Shown piece by piece: positions 20,028-29,387 of a stretch of DNA of 64,000 nucleotides; position 1 is the first letter of the stretch; each line of letters starts with the position of its first letter. A program made the translations under genes and the position numbers. Source of the stretch: Ewingella americana (lineage in GTDB: Bacteria; Pseudomonadota; Gammaproteobacteria; Enterobacterales; Enterobacteriaceae); assembly GCF_006438725.1 (NCBI RefSeq), contig NZ_RCZD01000018.1, positions 23,965 to 87,964 on the forward strand, written 5' to 3'. The notes beneath the pieces were generated by a model. It did no database searches. It was not told the origin of the DNA and saw nothing but the letters and a program-made list of their open reading frames with translations.

Positions 20028-20178
20028 TGTTCACTCCATGATTAATGGTTCGGCTTATTTTCTCTCAGGGCTAAAAGAATAGCATTAAGAGAAATCATTA
20101 AAAACTGCTTAAAAGCTGCTTAAAAACCAGTTTTAAATGCATTTTTCATGCTTAAAAAAACAGTAAAGGAGGAAAAAG

Positions 20179-20250
20179 GTGAGCGGCTTCACATCGTTAT
20201 GTCGTTTAGGTGAGGATTACATGTCGGACGCTATTTTTGATGGCGTTTGA
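20179..20250 (+). CDS. possible small protein of 23 residues
   Basis: GTG at 20179 stands six bases after a full AGGAGG Shine-Dalgarno (20167-20172) and opens 23 codons ending in TGA at 20248-20250. The peptide is MSGFTSLCRL followed by GEDYMSDAIFDGV. I recognise no family. It may be a genuine small protein, a leader peptide, or chance; the near-perfect ribosome binding site is the only argument. Confidence 0.3.
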   Translation: MSGFTSLCRLGEDYMSDAIFDGV

Positions 20251-20286
20251 TCCCGTGTGCTAAACGATATATCCGCAAAAAGCACA

Positions 20287-20313
20287 TAAAGAAACGCCAG
20301 AAAATGCCGTTAG
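20287..20313 (+). promoter_or_regulatory. sigma-28 (FliA) promoter of the chemoreceptor gene
   Basis: TAAA (20287-20290), 15 bases, then GCCGTTAG (20306-20313) against the FliA consensus TAAA-N15-GCCGATAA: exact spacing, all four -35 bases and six of eight -10 bases. It lies 45 bases before the coding start and fits co-expression with flagella. Confidence 0.75.
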
Positions 20314-20358
20314 TAGTAGAGCAGCGATCTCGCTGCTTTGCCTGTGAGTACCGCGAAT

Positions 20359-22254
20359 ATGTTAAAAACAACGCAATCCCGCTTTATTACCTTAATCAGC
20401 TTATTTTTCATTTTACTGATTATCGTTACGCTCATCGTCATCCAGGTCTTTATCTCTCCTAAACTGAAACAGGCTGAAAGCACGTTGGTCGCCAATCAGG
20501 TGGGGGACATTGCCGTCGTTATTAATGACCGTCTGAATAAAGTCGAGTCTCAGGTTCGCAGTATTACCCAAAGCGTGGCGCAGATGGACAGCGCGTCAAT
20601 CGATACACTCTTACCCTCGCTGGTGGATCAGTACGGCGACCGTGCAGTGTTTGGCGGCGGTATCTGGCCGCTACCCAATCAGCGCGATCCCGCGAAGGTA
20701 AAATTCAGTACCTTCTTCGCCCGCAACGCGAACAATGAATTGACCGTCAACACCTTCTGGAACAGTGCGGAATCGCCTAATTACTTCGAGCAGTCCTGGT
20801 ATCAGGCGGCGTTAAAAGGTGAAAAAGGCCAATGTATCTGGGCACCAGCCTATTTTGACGATGCCAGCACCCAACCGCGAACTAACTGCGCAATGGCTAT
20901 TTATAAAGGCGACAAGCAGTGGGGGGTGGCCACCATCGACGTGACTCTGGGCTTCTTCAACCAGTTGGTCACCGACATGGAGAAAAAGGTTCATGGTGTC
21001 ATTTATATTGTTCAGCAGGACGGCACTATTGTCGGTACCAGCCACAGCAGCGATGAAAAACTGCCGAAGCTGACTTCACTCGGTGAGCAGTCACCGCTGG
21101 CAGCACAGATCCGCAGAAGTCTCGATCAGATAAAAGACAGCAGCAATCTGGTGGCGGATTACAACAATGATGGGACCGATCACACCCTGTTTATGAGCAA
21201 CATTCAGGGGCCGTGGTACATCGTGACCGACATGCCAACCAGTCAGCTGTTGCAGCGCACCCACAGTATTCTTACCAGCCTGGGGTTGGTGCAAATCCCG
21301 ATGGTGTTACTGCTGTTGCTGGTACTGATTGTGGCGATCAAAATTTTCATGCGTCAGCTTGCGGCGCTGCATAAAAACATCAGCCAGCTTTCTGCTGGTG
21401 GTGCCGATTTGACGCAGCGTTTACCGCAAAGCAGCAGCCCGGAATTTGACGCGGTGAACCACAGCTTCAATGACTTCCTCGACTTCCTGCAATCAATACT
21501 CAAACAGGTGGGTGACAGCACATTGGCGATCGCCTCGGCATCACGCCAGATTGCCAGCGGTAACCTTGATCTCTCGGCGCGAACCGAGGAACAGGCGAGC
21601 TCCATCGAACAAACCGCAGCATCTATGGAACAGTTGACCAGCACCGTGAAGCAAAATGCCGGGAATGCTGAAGGGGCAAACCAGCTGGCGCGTGATGCTT
21701 CAGCGGTGGCAGAGAAAGGTACGCGGGTGGTGCGGCAGGTCGTGGACACCATGGGATCTATCAATGGTTCCTCGAAGAAAATTGTCGACATCATCAGTGT
21801 GATTGACGGAATCGCTTTCCAGACCAACATTCTGGCGCTGAACGCGGCGGTTGAAGCGGCTCGTGCGGGTGAACAAGGGCGTGGCTTCGCGGTGGTTGCC
21901 TCAGAAGTTCGCAGTCTGGCACAGCGCTCGGCGACCTCCGCGCGCGAAATCAAGAAGCTCATTGAAGATTCAGTCGCTGACATCGCCACCGGTAGCCAAC
22001 TGGTCGCCACCGCAGGCAGCACCATGGATGAATTGATGGTGGGTGTTAATAATGTGGCAACACTGATGAGCGAGATTATGTCCTCGAGCCAGGAGCAGAG
22101 CCTTGGTATTGAGCAGGTGAATATCGCGATCACTCAGCTTGATAACACCACGCAGCAGAACGCCGCGCTGGTGGAACAGGTTTCTGCCGCCGCTCAGGCC
22201 ATGCAAGACCAGACGCTGCAACTGGAAACCGTGGTAGCGGGTTTTAAACTCTGA
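20359..22254 (+). CDS. methyl-accepting chemotaxis protein with periplasmic dCache-like sensor
   Basis: A 631-residue chemoreceptor. TM1 is near residues 10-30, a periplasmic domain of about 270 residues follows with double-Cache features ([44 protein letters not shown]), then TM2 (about 310-335), a HAMP segment and the cytoplasmic signalling coil. The hairpin tip is the invariant stretch [20 protein letters not shown]. There is no NWETF-type C-terminal pentapeptide, so adaptation would depend on other receptors. ATG 20359 is chosen; GTG 20344 and TTG 20338 are alternatives. Ligand unknown. Confidence 0.93.
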   Translation: MLKTTQSRFITLISLFFILLIIVTLIVIQVFISPKLKQAESTLVANQVGDIAVVINDRLNKVESQVRSITQSVAQMDSASIDTLLPSLVDQYGDRAVFGGGIWPLPNQRDPAKVKFSTFFARNANNELTVNTFWNSAESPNYFEQSWYQAALKGEKGQCIWAPAYFDDASTQPRTNCAMAIYKGDKQWGVATIDVTLGFFNQLVTDMEKKVHGVIYIVQQDGTIVGTSHSSDEKLPKLTSLGEQSPLAAQIRRSLDQIKDSSNLVADYNNDGTDHTLFMSNIQGPWYIVTDMPTSQLLQRTHSILTSLGLVQIPMVLLLLLVLIVAIKIFMRQLAALHKNISQLSAGGADLTQRLPQSSSPEFDAVNHSFNDFLDFLQSILKQVGDSTLAIASASRQIASGNLDLSARTEEQASSIEQTAASMEQLTSTVKQNAGNAEGANQLARDASAVAEKGTRVVRQVVDTMGSINGSSKKIVDIISVIDGIAFQTNILALNAAVEAARAGEQGRGFAVVASEVRSLAQRSATSAREIKKLIEDSVADIATGSQLVATAGSTMDELMVGVNNVATLMSEIMSSSQEQSLGIEQVNIAITQLDNTTQQNAALVEQVSAAAQAMQDQTLQLETVVAGFKL

Positions 22255-22275
22255 TTTTGTGCATACAGACTCAGG

Positions 22276-22302
22276 CCCGGCAGGCAACTGCCGGGTTTTT
22301 TC
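22276..22302 (+). terminator. chemoreceptor gene terminator
   Basis: CCCGGCAG (22276-22283) pairs with CTGCCGGG (22288-22295) over GCAA, followed by seven T residues. Confidence 0.92.
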
Positions 22303-22366
22303 TTTTTAGCGCAATATATCCTGCAAGCCAGGCTTAGACGTCGCACACTTAAGGATGAGGGAATAT

Positions 22367-23665
22367 ATGAGGATGCGAATGAAAATGCGAACGGGATGGT
22401 GTGCCGCCATAGCGCTGGGAAGCTATCTGAGCTGCGCCGGGGTTCAGGCTGCGATGGTAAATCTCGCACAAATTAAGTCGGGCGAGTATTTATCGCGTGC
22501 GGGGGATTGCATCGCCTGCCATACCGCCGTGGGTCGCCCGTCTTTCGCAGGTGGCCTGAAAATGATGATGCCATTTGGGGCAATCTATTCGACCAATATC
22601 ACGCCTGACGTTGAAACCGGTATTGGCAACTATTCGGAACAAGACTTCAGCCGGGCCTTGCGCGAAGGTATCGCCAAAGATGGCCATCATTTATACCCTG
22701 CAATGCCCTATCCTTCGTTCAGTAAAATTACCGACCATGATGTACATGATTTATATGTTTATTTTATGTATCAGGTTCCGGCTGTCAGGCAGGAAAATCG
22801 GCACAGTGACATCCCGTTCCCTCTTAATCAGCGTTTTCCGTTGGCGCTGTGGGATAATATTTTCGCGGCATCACAGACTTACTATTCCGATCCGCAAAAA
22901 ACGGCAGACTGGAACCGGGGGGCTTATCTGGTTCAGGGATTAGGGCATTGTGGCAGTTGCCATACGCCACGTGGCGTGGGTTATCAGGAAAAAGCGCTGG
23001 ATCAGACCTCGACCCGTTATCTCTCTGGCGGCACGCTGGAGGGCTGGCATGCCCCTAACCTGCGCGGTGATACCACAACCGGTTTGGGGCAGTGGAATGA
23101 AGGGGAAATCAGCCAGTTCTTGAAGCTCGGGCACATTGAAAGAGCGACGGCGTTCGGCTCCATGGCGGAGGTCATCCACAACAGCACGCAATACCTCAGT
23201 GATGCTGATCGTCAGGCGATAGCGGCCTACCTGAAGTCATTCCCTGCGGACGGAAATTTCCGGGTGCAGGTTAACGATAATGGAACCACCAACAGGCTGG
23301 ATAATGCAGTCGCTTCGATACCCGGCGCACAACTTTACCTGGACCACTGTGCTGATTGCCATCTTTCCAGCGGGCAGGGCGAGACAAACCGTTATCCGCC
23401 GCTGGCGCAAAACCCCGTTGTGGTCAGTGATGATCCGTCCTCCCTGATTAATTTGGTGCTTAACGGATCGCATGCTCCGACGACGCAGTTCACTCCCAAA
23501 GATATCAAAATGCCGGGTTTTTCGGCGGAACTGGATGATAAAGAGATCGCCGATGTCTTGACCTTTATCCGTCATGGTTGGGGAAATCAGGCTCGCGCAG
23601 TCACTGCTGCGCAGGTGAATGAGATGCGTAAACTAACGGCGAAGCAAAGTCAGGTCAGTAATTGA
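22367..23665 (+). CDS. tri-haem c-type cytochrome, gluconate/alcohol dehydrogenase cytochrome subunit family
   Basis: A 432-residue exported cytochrome with three CxxCH haem sites at residues 48-52 (CIACH), 195-199 (CGSCH) and 328-332 (CADCH). It has the layout of the cytochrome subunit of membrane-bound gluconate 2-dehydrogenase or alcohol dehydrogenase, which passes electrons from a periplasmic flavo- or quinoprotein to ubiquinone. An N-terminal signal peptide runs to about residue 28. ATG 22367 has the better Shine-Dalgarno (GAGGG); ATG 22355 is possible. No dehydrogenase or small-subunit gene is next to it, so it is an orphan here. Confidence 0.85.
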   Translation: MRMRMKMRTGWCAAIALGSYLSCAGVQAAMVNLAQIKSGEYLSRAGDCIACHTAVGRPSFAGGLKMMMPFGAIYSTNITPDVETGIGNYSEQDFSRALREGIAKDGHHLYPAMPYPSFSKITDHDVHDLYVYFMYQVPAVRQENRHSDIPFPLNQRFPLALWDNIFAASQTYYSDPQKTADWNRGAYLVQGLGHCGSCHTPRGVGYQEKALDQTSTRYLSGGTLEGWHAPNLRGDTTTGLGQWNEGEISQFLKLGHIERATAFGSMAEVIHNSTQYLSDADRQAIAAYLKSFPADGNFRVQVNDNGTTNRLDNAVASIPGAQLYLDHCADCHLSSGQGETNRYPPLAQNPVVVSDDPSSLINLVLNGSHAPTTQFTPKDIKMPGFSAELDDKEIADVLTFIRHGWGNQARAVTAAQVNEMRKLTAKQSQVSN

Positions 23666-23814
23666 CGGTACGTCCAGAAGTGGAAAGTTCTGTCGCTTAG
23701 CTCACAGCGTTAAATGCCCTGTTTACCGATCGCTTGGGTGAAACAAACCATGTCGATGCAGTGCAATGGACCCGCAATGGCGTCGACCGTTTCCGCTTGA
23801 AAATTAGCTTCTAA
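23662..23814 (+). pseudogene. possible decayed reading frame after the cytochrome gene
   Basis: From TTG 23662, overlapping the cytochrome stop, one frame reads through 23814 with coding-like composition, broken only by an in-frame TAG at 23698-23700. After the TAG it reads LTALNALFTDRLGETNH and on to RNGVDRFRLKISF. I do not recognise it. It could be the remnant of a gene once co-transcribed with the cytochrome, or chance. Confidence 0.25.
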
Positions 23815-23967
23815 GATGAAGCACTCCAACGAAAGGACGAAAATCTTTGTCGTCTTTTAGTAAGCTATGTGGCCAGTCATATAATGAAAGGAATAGAAAA
23901 AGCAATACAGCCACACACTGATTAATTTAGTATAGAATATATCCCCACCCTTTAATGAGAAAGCGAT
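23666..23967. other. 302-base gap between cytochrome and AT-rich gene
   Basis: Holds the decayed frame above, then a terminator-like stem (about 23832-23858, GGACGA/TCGTC followed by TTTT). From about 23860 the base composition drops sharply to AT-rich and stays so to about 24600, marking the left edge of a probable acquired segment. A weak Shine-Dalgarno (GAGAAAG) precedes the next gene. Confidence 0.5.
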
Positions 23968-24561
23968 ATGCGGATCGAAAAAGCGAAGCTTGAATATTTC
24001 CAAGCTATACTGAGTCCTGCCTTTGAATCACGGATGAATATGATTCCGATCAGTTCTAAGGCGAGAATTCAAGAGGAAGTATTCAGGGGGGATATATTTT
24101 CTTTAAAATTAAACAGTGGGGTTTATGCATGTCAAAATATTGATGACCCAGGGTTAATAAGAATACCCAATGGTAAATGGATTTATGTTGTCACTGTGGA
24201 TAATCCTTTTGAGTTAATTTTAATGGCTGAAAATGATATTGAAAACATGGTGTTAAAAACAAGTAAGACATATCTTGGACATACCAGCCTAACAAGAGAG
24301 TTGTTTGATACAAATAACTCAAGTAAACAGAATACTTATGCGAATTTTAGATTAAAAATAGCAAACAGAAGAAATAGAACGCCTGGAAATGTTTATGCGA
24401 AAGATGTTTATCTTGCGGGTGATATGCTGTTTAGATTGGGTATTTTACAGGAATGGACTAATGATTCAGGGCACTATAGAATTAAAGATAATATAGTTAA
24501 ATTTAATATACCAGCACCATTATCACATATGATCCCCATCAAATTATTTAAAAATGTATAG
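23968..24561 (+). CDS. uncharacterised protein from an AT-rich segment, possible toxin/effector-type domain
   Basis: 197 residues, no signal peptide or membrane helix. Codon use is strongly AT-biased, unlike every neighbour, which indicates recent transfer. I cannot name the family. The spacing of HTSL (105-108), AGD (150-152), W163, N165 and SGHY (167-170) resembles a motif (HSSL, then AGE, then WxNxSGHY) that I have seen in uncharacterised bacterial proteins, some of them C-terminal domains of predicted secreted toxins or effectors. No immunity-like gene is adjacent. Function open; the motif link is a recollection, not a search result. Confidence 0.55.
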   Translation: MRIEKAKLEYFQAILSPAFESRMNMIPISSKARIQEEVFRGDIFSLKLNSGVYACQNIDDPGLIRIPNGKWIYVVTVDNPFELILMAENDIENMVLKTSKTYLGHTSLTRELFDTNNSSKQNTYANFRLKIANRRNRTPGNVYAKDVYLAGDMLFRLGILQEWTNDSGHYRIKDNIVKFNIPAPLSHMIPIKLFKNV

Positions 24562-24772
24562 TCTCAAAAAATCATAATGTAATGTCAGTGGTGAGCACTT
24601 TTCATATTTATTCTGTACTGAGAATTATCATTCATCCTGCCCCTTATAGTGCCTGGAAACTGGGGGCCGGGTTCAAATACCGTCAGACAGGCTCTGCAAG
24701 CCCCTGAGGTTTTTGGTACACCAGACCGGACGTGCTTATCAGGTCTGCTGAGCTGGATTTCATTAACCCAAT
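24562..24772. other. non-coding stretch right of the AT-rich gene
   Basis: AT-rich to about 24640, then of normal composition. A minus-strand frame of 66 codons exists but has no ribosome binding site and no recognisable product. I see no RNA gene. It may be debris of an integration event. Confidence 0.4.
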
Positions 24773-24804
24773 AAAAAACCCACATTTTTCGATGTGGGTT
24801 TTTG
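24773..24804. terminator. mnmE terminator (bidirectional)
   Basis: AAAAACCCACAT (24774-24785) pairs with ATGTGGGTTTTT (24792-24803) over TTTTCG. It lies just downstream of mnmE on the minus strand and can also stop transcripts from the left. Confidence 0.92.
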
Positions 24805-24820
24805 TGTTTCTGCGGTCAAA

Positions 24821-26185
24821 TCACTTACCAATACAGAAACTGGAGAAGATGCGTCCCAGTAAATCATCGGACGTGAACTCGCCGGTGATTTCACTCAGCG
24901 CGAGTTGTGCCATGCGCAGCTCTTCGGCCAGTAGCTCTCCAGCGCGTGCGCCGATAAGTTGGTCTTTACCCTGAATCAGGTGCTCTGCCGCCAGTTCCAG
25001 CGCCTGTAAGTGGCGACGACGGGCCAGAAAACCGCCTTCCATATTGTGATTAAAACCCATCACCTGTTTCAGATGGTCACGTAGCAGGTCGATGCCATCC
25101 CCCGTACGCGCTGACAGACGAATAAGTGAGTGAGCATTCACTTTTTCCATGCTTAGGGATTCGCCTGTGATGTCGGCCTTATTTCGGACAACAACGAGAG
25201 GTAATGTGGCGGGTAAGCGGGCCATAAATTCCGGCCAGATTTGCGCGGGTTCAGTGGCGCTGGTGGTGGTGCCGTCAACCATAAAGAGCACTAAGTCGGC
25301 CTGTTCGATCTCATTCCACGCACGTTCGATACCAATTCGCTCAACTTCGTCGCTGGCCTCACGCAGCCCGGCGGTGTCGATGATATGCAACGGCATGCCG
25401 TCGAGGTGAATATGTTCGCGCAGTACGTCGCGCGTGGTACCGGCAATATCCGTCACGATGGCTGTTTCGCGACCGGCCAGCGCATTGAGCAGGCTGGACT
25501 TTCCGGCATTCGGGCGACCGGCAATCACCACTTTCATCCCTTCACGCAGCAGGCTGCCCTGACGCGCCTCGGCGCGCACGGCATCAAGGTCGTCAATGAC
25601 CGTGTTGAGCTGGGCTTCAATTTTACCATCAGACAAGAAATCAATTTCCTCATCCGGGAAGTCGATTGCCGCTTCGACAAAGATTCGCAGGTGAGTGAGC
25701 GCTTCCACCAGATGGTGAATACGCCTGGAGAAGACGCCCTGCAACGAGTTAACTGCCGAACGTGCTGCCTGCTCGGAACTGGCATCAATCAGGTCGGCGA
25801 TGGCTTCAGCCTGCGCTAAATCGAGTTTGTCATTGAGGAACGCACGTTCAGAGAACTCGCCGGGGCGCGCAATACGTACGCCGTCTAACGAGATAATACG
25901 TTTTAGCAACAGGTCGAGGATCACCGGACCACCGTGACCCTGCAATTCAAGCACATCCTCGCCAGTAAACGAGTTCGGGCCGGGGAACCACAGTGCAATA
26001 CCCTGATCGAGCGTTGAGCCATCAGCATCTCGAAACGGCAGATAATCTGCGTAACGGGGTTTCGGCAATTTACCTAAGATTTCCTGCGCAATCTGGCTGG
26101 CAGCACGGCCCGAAACGCGCAGAATGCCGACTCCGCCCCGGCCGGGAGGTGTGGCTTGGGCAACGATGGTCTCTGAGGTGCTCAT
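24821..26185 (-). CDS. mnmE: tRNA uridine-5-carboxymethylaminomethyl(34) synthesis GTPase MnmE
   Basis: MnmE, with MnmG, modifies U34 of tRNAs reading split codon boxes. 454 residues. The N-terminal tetrahydrofolate-binding domain starts [23 protein letters not shown]. The inserted G domain has GRPNAGKSS (G1), DIAGTTRD (G2), DTAG (G3) and NKAD (G4). The C-terminal CIGK carries the essential cysteine. It closes the run rpmH-rnpA-yidD-yidC-mnmE, as in E. coli, 128 bases after yidC. Confidence 0.98.
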   Translation of the reverse strand: MSTSETIVAQATPPGRGGVGILRVSGRAASQIAQEILGKLPKPRYADYLPFRDADGSTLDQGIALWFPGPNSFTGEDVLELQGHGGPVILDLLLKRIISLDGVRIARPGEFSERAFLNDKLDLAQAEAIADLIDASSEQAARSAVNSLQGVFSRRIHHLVEALTHLRIFVEAAIDFPDEEIDFLSDGKIEAQLNTVIDDLDAVRAEARQGSLLREGMKVVIAGRPNAGKSSLLNALAGRETAIVTDIAGTTRDVLREHIHLDGMPLHIIDTAGLREASDEVERIGIERAWNEIEQADLVLFMVDGTTTSATEPAQIWPEFMARLPATLPLVVVRNKADITGESLSMEKVNAHSLIRLSARTGDGIDLLRDHLKQVMGFNHNMEGGFLARRRHLQALELAAEHLIQGKDQLIGARAGELLAEELRMAQLALSEITGEFTSDDLLGRIFSSFCIGK

Positions 26186-26231
26186 AGCGGTTTGTCTCTG
26201 TTTTGACGCAGTGTTGAAGAATGAATGTGCA

Positions 26232-26300
26232 AAAGGCGGTCAAATGACCGCCTTTGTCTTTGTATCATCCGTTTGGCTATCAGGACGGAACCCGTCCTGA
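26232..26300 (-). terminator. two hairpins after yidC
   Basis: The first hairpin met by yidC transcripts is TCAGGACGG/CCGTCCTGA (26280-26300). The second is AAAGGCGGTCA/TGACCGCCTTT (26232-26255), followed on the minus strand by T residues and thus a proper terminator. mnmE may therefore be expressed partly from its own promoter. Confidence 0.75.
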
Positions 26301-26313
26301 GCTTAGCGTAAAC

Positions 26314-27948
26314 TTATGATTTTTTCTTGTCGCGGCTGTGCAGGCCACGTTTTTCCAGACCGCGATAAATCAACTGCTGCTGGAGAATGGTTACCATGTT
26401 GCTGACGATGTAGTACAGCACCAGACCGGATGGGAACCACAGGAAGAACACGGTGAAGATGACCGGCATGAAGGTCATGATCTTCTGCTGCATCGGGTCT
26501 GTGACGGTGGTCGGCGACATCTTCTGAATGAAGAACATCGTGATACCCATCAGGATCGGCAGAATGTAGTACGGGTCTTGCGCTGACAGGTCATGGATCC
26601 ACAGGGCGAACGGCGCGTGGCGCAATTCAATGGAGCCAGACAGCATGTAATACAGCGCCAGGAAGATTGGCATCTGGATAACCAGCGGCAGACAACCTCC
26701 CAACGGGTTCACTTTCTCAGCTTTATACAGCGCCATCATCTCCTGACTCATGCGCTGTTTGTCATCACCAATACGTTCACGCATCGCGGCCAGTTTCGGC
26801 TGCAGCATACGCATTTTGGCCATCGACGTGTACTGAGCGCGGGTCAGTGGGTACATGATACCGCGGACAATAAAGGTGATGATGATGATGGAGAAGCCCC
26901 AGTTACCGATGAAGCTGTGGATAAACTTCAACAGTTTGAACAGCGGCTGAGAGATGAACCACAACCAGCCGTAGTCTACGGTCAGGTCAAGGTGTGGCGC
27001 GATAGCGGCCATTTTGTCCTGAATTTCCGGGCCAACCCACAAGGTTGAAGCAACTTGTTGCTGCGCACCTGGCTGAACAACAAACGGCGTGCCTTTAAAG
27101 CCGACGGCCGAGATACCGTTGTTGGTGGTGGTGTAGAAGTGGTTGGTATCGTTCGCTGATGGGATCCACGCAGTAGCAAAATATTGCTGCAACATGGCAA
27201 CCCAGCCGCCTTGCGTCGTGACATTCAGCGCATCGCTCTTATCGAACGCATACTTCTGATATTTGTCATCGCTGGAAGAGTACGCCGCGCCGCGGAAAGT
27301 ATGCAGAGCGAAGTTATTGCTTCCGGTGTCTTTATGTTTCGGCAGGTCAGTGGTTTGACGCAGTTGGCCGAACATGGTCATTTCAAGCGGTGCCGGGGTG
27401 GTGTTGTTGATGTTGTACTCAACATTGACGGCGTAAGAGCCACGCTTGATAACGAAGGTTTTGGTGATCACTGCGCCATTCTGAGCCGTGTAGGTCAGAG
27501 GAATGCGCAATTCAGCCTGGCCTTCACCTAAAGTGAAGTCATCCTGGCTTGCTTTGAACAGAGGACGTTCGCCGTTAGCCGGGTTATCAGGACCGTTTTT
27601 ACCTGTCAGACCGCTTTGAGCCTGATAGATGAAATTAGGTGTCGTTTCCAGAAGCTGGAACGGTTGGTTTGAACCCAGAGACGTTGGGTAAGCGGTCAGT
27701 AAGGCCTGCTCAATGTCGCCACCACGGGTATTGATGGTTAATGAAAGCACGTCAGTATTAACCGTGATCATTTTGCCCTGTCCGCTGCCAGGAACGGCCT
27801 GGTTAGCAGCATCGCCGTTAGCAGTATTCGCTGTCTGTTGTATGGTCTGGTTGGCTGGTTGCGGAGCGTGGTCCGTCTGCCAGGCCTGCCAGATCATGAA
27901 AGACACGAACAGCAGAGCGATGAGAAAAAGATTGCGTTGCGAATCCAT
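26314..27948 (-). CDS. yidC: membrane protein insertase YidC
   Basis: YidC inserts inner-membrane proteins alone or with SecYEG. 544 residues: TM1 near residues 5-17 ([14 protein letters not shown]), a large periplasmic beta domain (about 55-340), then the conserved hydrophobic core of five helices (about 345-530), including [20 protein letters not shown] with the conserved groove arginine and [20 protein letters not shown]. The C-terminus is basic (SRDKKKS). Two bases separate it from yidD. Confidence 0.98.
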   Translation of the reverse strand: MDSQRNLFLIALLFVSFMIWQAWQTDHAPQPANQTIQQTANTANGDAANQAVPGSGQGKMITVNTDVLSLTINTRGGDIEQALLTAYPTSLGSNQPFQLLETTPNFIYQAQSGLTGKNGPDNPANGERPLFKASQDDFTLGEGQAELRIPLTYTAQNGAVITKTFVIKRGSYAVNVEYNINNTTPAPLEMTMFGQLRQTTDLPKHKDTGSNNFALHTFRGAAYSSSDDKYQKYAFDKSDALNVTTQGGWVAMLQQYFATAWIPSANDTNHFYTTTNNGISAVGFKGTPFVVQPGAQQQVASTLWVGPEIQDKMAAIAPHLDLTVDYGWLWFISQPLFKLLKFIHSFIGNWGFSIIIITFIVRGIMYPLTRAQYTSMAKMRMLQPKLAAMRERIGDDKQRMSQEMMALYKAEKVNPLGGCLPLVIQMPIFLALYYMLSGSIELRHAPFALWIHDLSAQDPYYILPILMGITMFFIQKMSPTTVTDPMQQKIMTFMPVIFTVFFLWFPSGLVLYYIVSNMVTILQQQLIYRGLEKRGLHSRDKKKS

Positions 27949-27950
27949 CG

Positions 27951-28208
27951 TTAGAGTTCTCTGTTATTGTCGGTTTTCGGCGGCACGGGGTCATCACCAC
28001 CTGGGTTCAAAGGATGGCATTTTAATACGCGTTTCAATGTCAACCAACTGCCTTTTAACATGCCAAAACGACCAATTGCTTCAATACCGTATTGAGAGCA
28101 GGTTGGTCGAAAACGACAATGCGGCCCAAGCAAGGGACTGATAAAAAGCTGATAACCACGTATCAGCCCGATCAGGATGCGGGAGCCTGCCGGCAATGTC
28201 GACGCCAT
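27951..28208 (-). CDS. yidD: membrane protein insertion efficiency factor YidD
   Basis: An 85-residue protein that helps YidC-dependent insertion. It shows the family core [23 protein letters not shown] with its three conserved cysteines and [19 protein letters not shown]. An amphipathic N-terminal helix probably binds the inner membrane. Its 5' end overlaps the 3' end of rnpA by 37 bases in another frame, an arrangement conserved in enterics. Confidence 0.97.
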   Translation of the reverse strand: MASTLPAGSRILIGLIRGYQLFISPLLGPHCRFRPTCSQYGIEAIGRFGMLKGSWLTLKRVLKCHPLNPGGDDPVPPKTDNNREL

Positions 28209-28531
28209 AATTTCTCCAACGCTTCCGTCAATGCGCGATTGTCTAAATCGGCGACACCCTTTTTGGCAACCACCACAAAATCCATCGAAGGCAACTTATG
28301 CTGAAGTAGCCGGAAACTTTCGCGGGTTAGACGTTTGATCCGGTTACGCTCATGAGCGCGTTTGACGTGTTTTTTGGCGACAGTGAGACCCATGCGGGGA
28401 TGCCCCAGCTCGTTCAGGCGGCCGAGTATCGTAATTTGCGGCGTGCCAGCCCGTTGTGGCTGCTGGAAGACGAAAGTGAAATGACGGGGAGTTAACAAGC
28501 GTAACTCCCTGGGAAAAGCGAGCTTAACCAC
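28172..28531 (-). CDS. rnpA: ribonuclease P protein component RnpA
   Basis: Protein subunit of RNase P, which matures tRNA 5' ends with the M1 RNA. 119 residues starting at GTG ([13 protein letters not shown]), the same start as E. coli. The RNR signature [16 protein letters not shown] is intact. It is 18 bases downstream of rpmH and shares its promoter. Confidence 0.98.
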   Translation of the reverse strand: MVKLAFPRELRLLTPRHFTFVFQQPQRAGTPQITILGRLNELGHPRMGLTVAKKHVKRAHERNRIKRLTRESFRLLQHKLPSMDFVVVAKKGVADLDNRALTEALEKLWRRHCRQAPAS

Positions 28532-28549
28532 TAAATAGGTTAGCTTTTA

Positions 28550-28702
<153 letters not shown>

Positions 28703-28791
28703 CTAAACTTAAATTATTACTGATCAGTAAACGCGTTGGCTGTCGGCGAAAAAACGACCGATGCCTTTATCGCAACATATAAAGAAGCGGG

Positions 28792-28820
28792 ATTGTAATA
28801 ACTGTACAGTCCTGAGTCAA
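28792..28820 (-). promoter_or_regulatory. sigma-70 promoter of rpmH-rnpA
   Basis: On the minus strand TTGACT (28820-28815), a 17-base spacer, then TACAAT (28797-28792): one mismatch from consensus in each hexamer and ideal spacing, as expected for a ribosomal protein gene. Confidence 0.85.
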
Positions 28821-29089
28821 TTTACATTACCAGAAAGTCGCCAGATCTATTTACCAGAGATGCCATAATGGCCCGTGGTCACCGCTTAATCCCATCTGGC
28901 TATGACCATCAGGAACACAGGCATCACACGTAGGGCTGAGGATTATACGGACTCCTCCATAAAGCGCAAGGATCCCCGCGCGATCCTGATGCATTTCTCC
29001 CCGAATCCCATGATCGTCGTGCGCAGAAATGCGTCAGTGGAATCCTATTTTTTCGCCACCGTGACGATAACGTCACCTAATTTTTTAAG

Positions 29090-29208
29090 GATCGGCTAAG
29101 CTTACCCACCTGCGGATCGGAGCCTGTGGATAAAAAGGATCTAATCTGTCAGGAAGGGGAGGATCTCTGTGCCGGATTGCGTTATGATCCGCCATTCCGA
29201 TCGCGATC
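29090..29208. promoter_or_regulatory. dnaA control region: DnaA box and GATC cluster
   Basis: TGTGGATAA at 29125-29133 is an exact match to the strong DnaA box (reverse of TTATCCACA), for autorepression by DnaA. GATC sites start at 29090, 29115, 29138, 29162, 29186, 29199 and 29205, seven in 119 bases. Hemimethylated GATC clusters of this kind bind SeqA after replication and silence dnaA in E. coli. Confidence 0.85.
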
Positions 29209-29387
29209 CTAGCCGATTTGCTTTCGATAAAACCGCAAAAAGTGGTTCGCACGTTGCTTCAAATTGCTGACAGGGTGATGTGAAGATTTATCCTCCGCGA
29301 TGCCGGGCGGAACGTGTGCCAAAAATCATGATTTAAAAAATATCCTGATCCTTTTCTTTTTTTGATCTTGTTCGAGTGGAGTCCGCC

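Larger units (their letters stand above)
20028..20358. other. 331-base gap: AT-rich repeats, a small ORF and a sigma-28 promoter
   Basis: The left part is AT-rich, with TGCTTAAAA three times between about 20103 and 20157. The middle holds a 23-codon ORF with a strong Shine-Dalgarno (20179-20250). The right end carries a flagellar-type promoter for the chemoreceptor gene (20287-20313). Confidence 0.6.

Noticed and set aside
21354..22133. 259-codon minus-strand frame inside the chemoreceptor gene
   Set aside because: Shadow of the coding strand; serine/alanine-rich composition mirrors MCP codons and no start signal is present.
24660..24700. tRNA-like GGTTCAAAT stretch
   Set aside because: Flanking bases do not form a T-stem and no acceptor or anticodon arm can be folded around it.
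24585..24785. 66-codon minus-strand frame between the AT-rich gene and mnmE
   Set aside because: No ribosome binding site, runs through the mnmE terminator, no family resemblance.
28902..29099. 65-codon plus-strand frame in the dnaA control region
   Set aside because: Lies over dense GATC sites, lacks a start signal, no resemblance to known proteins.
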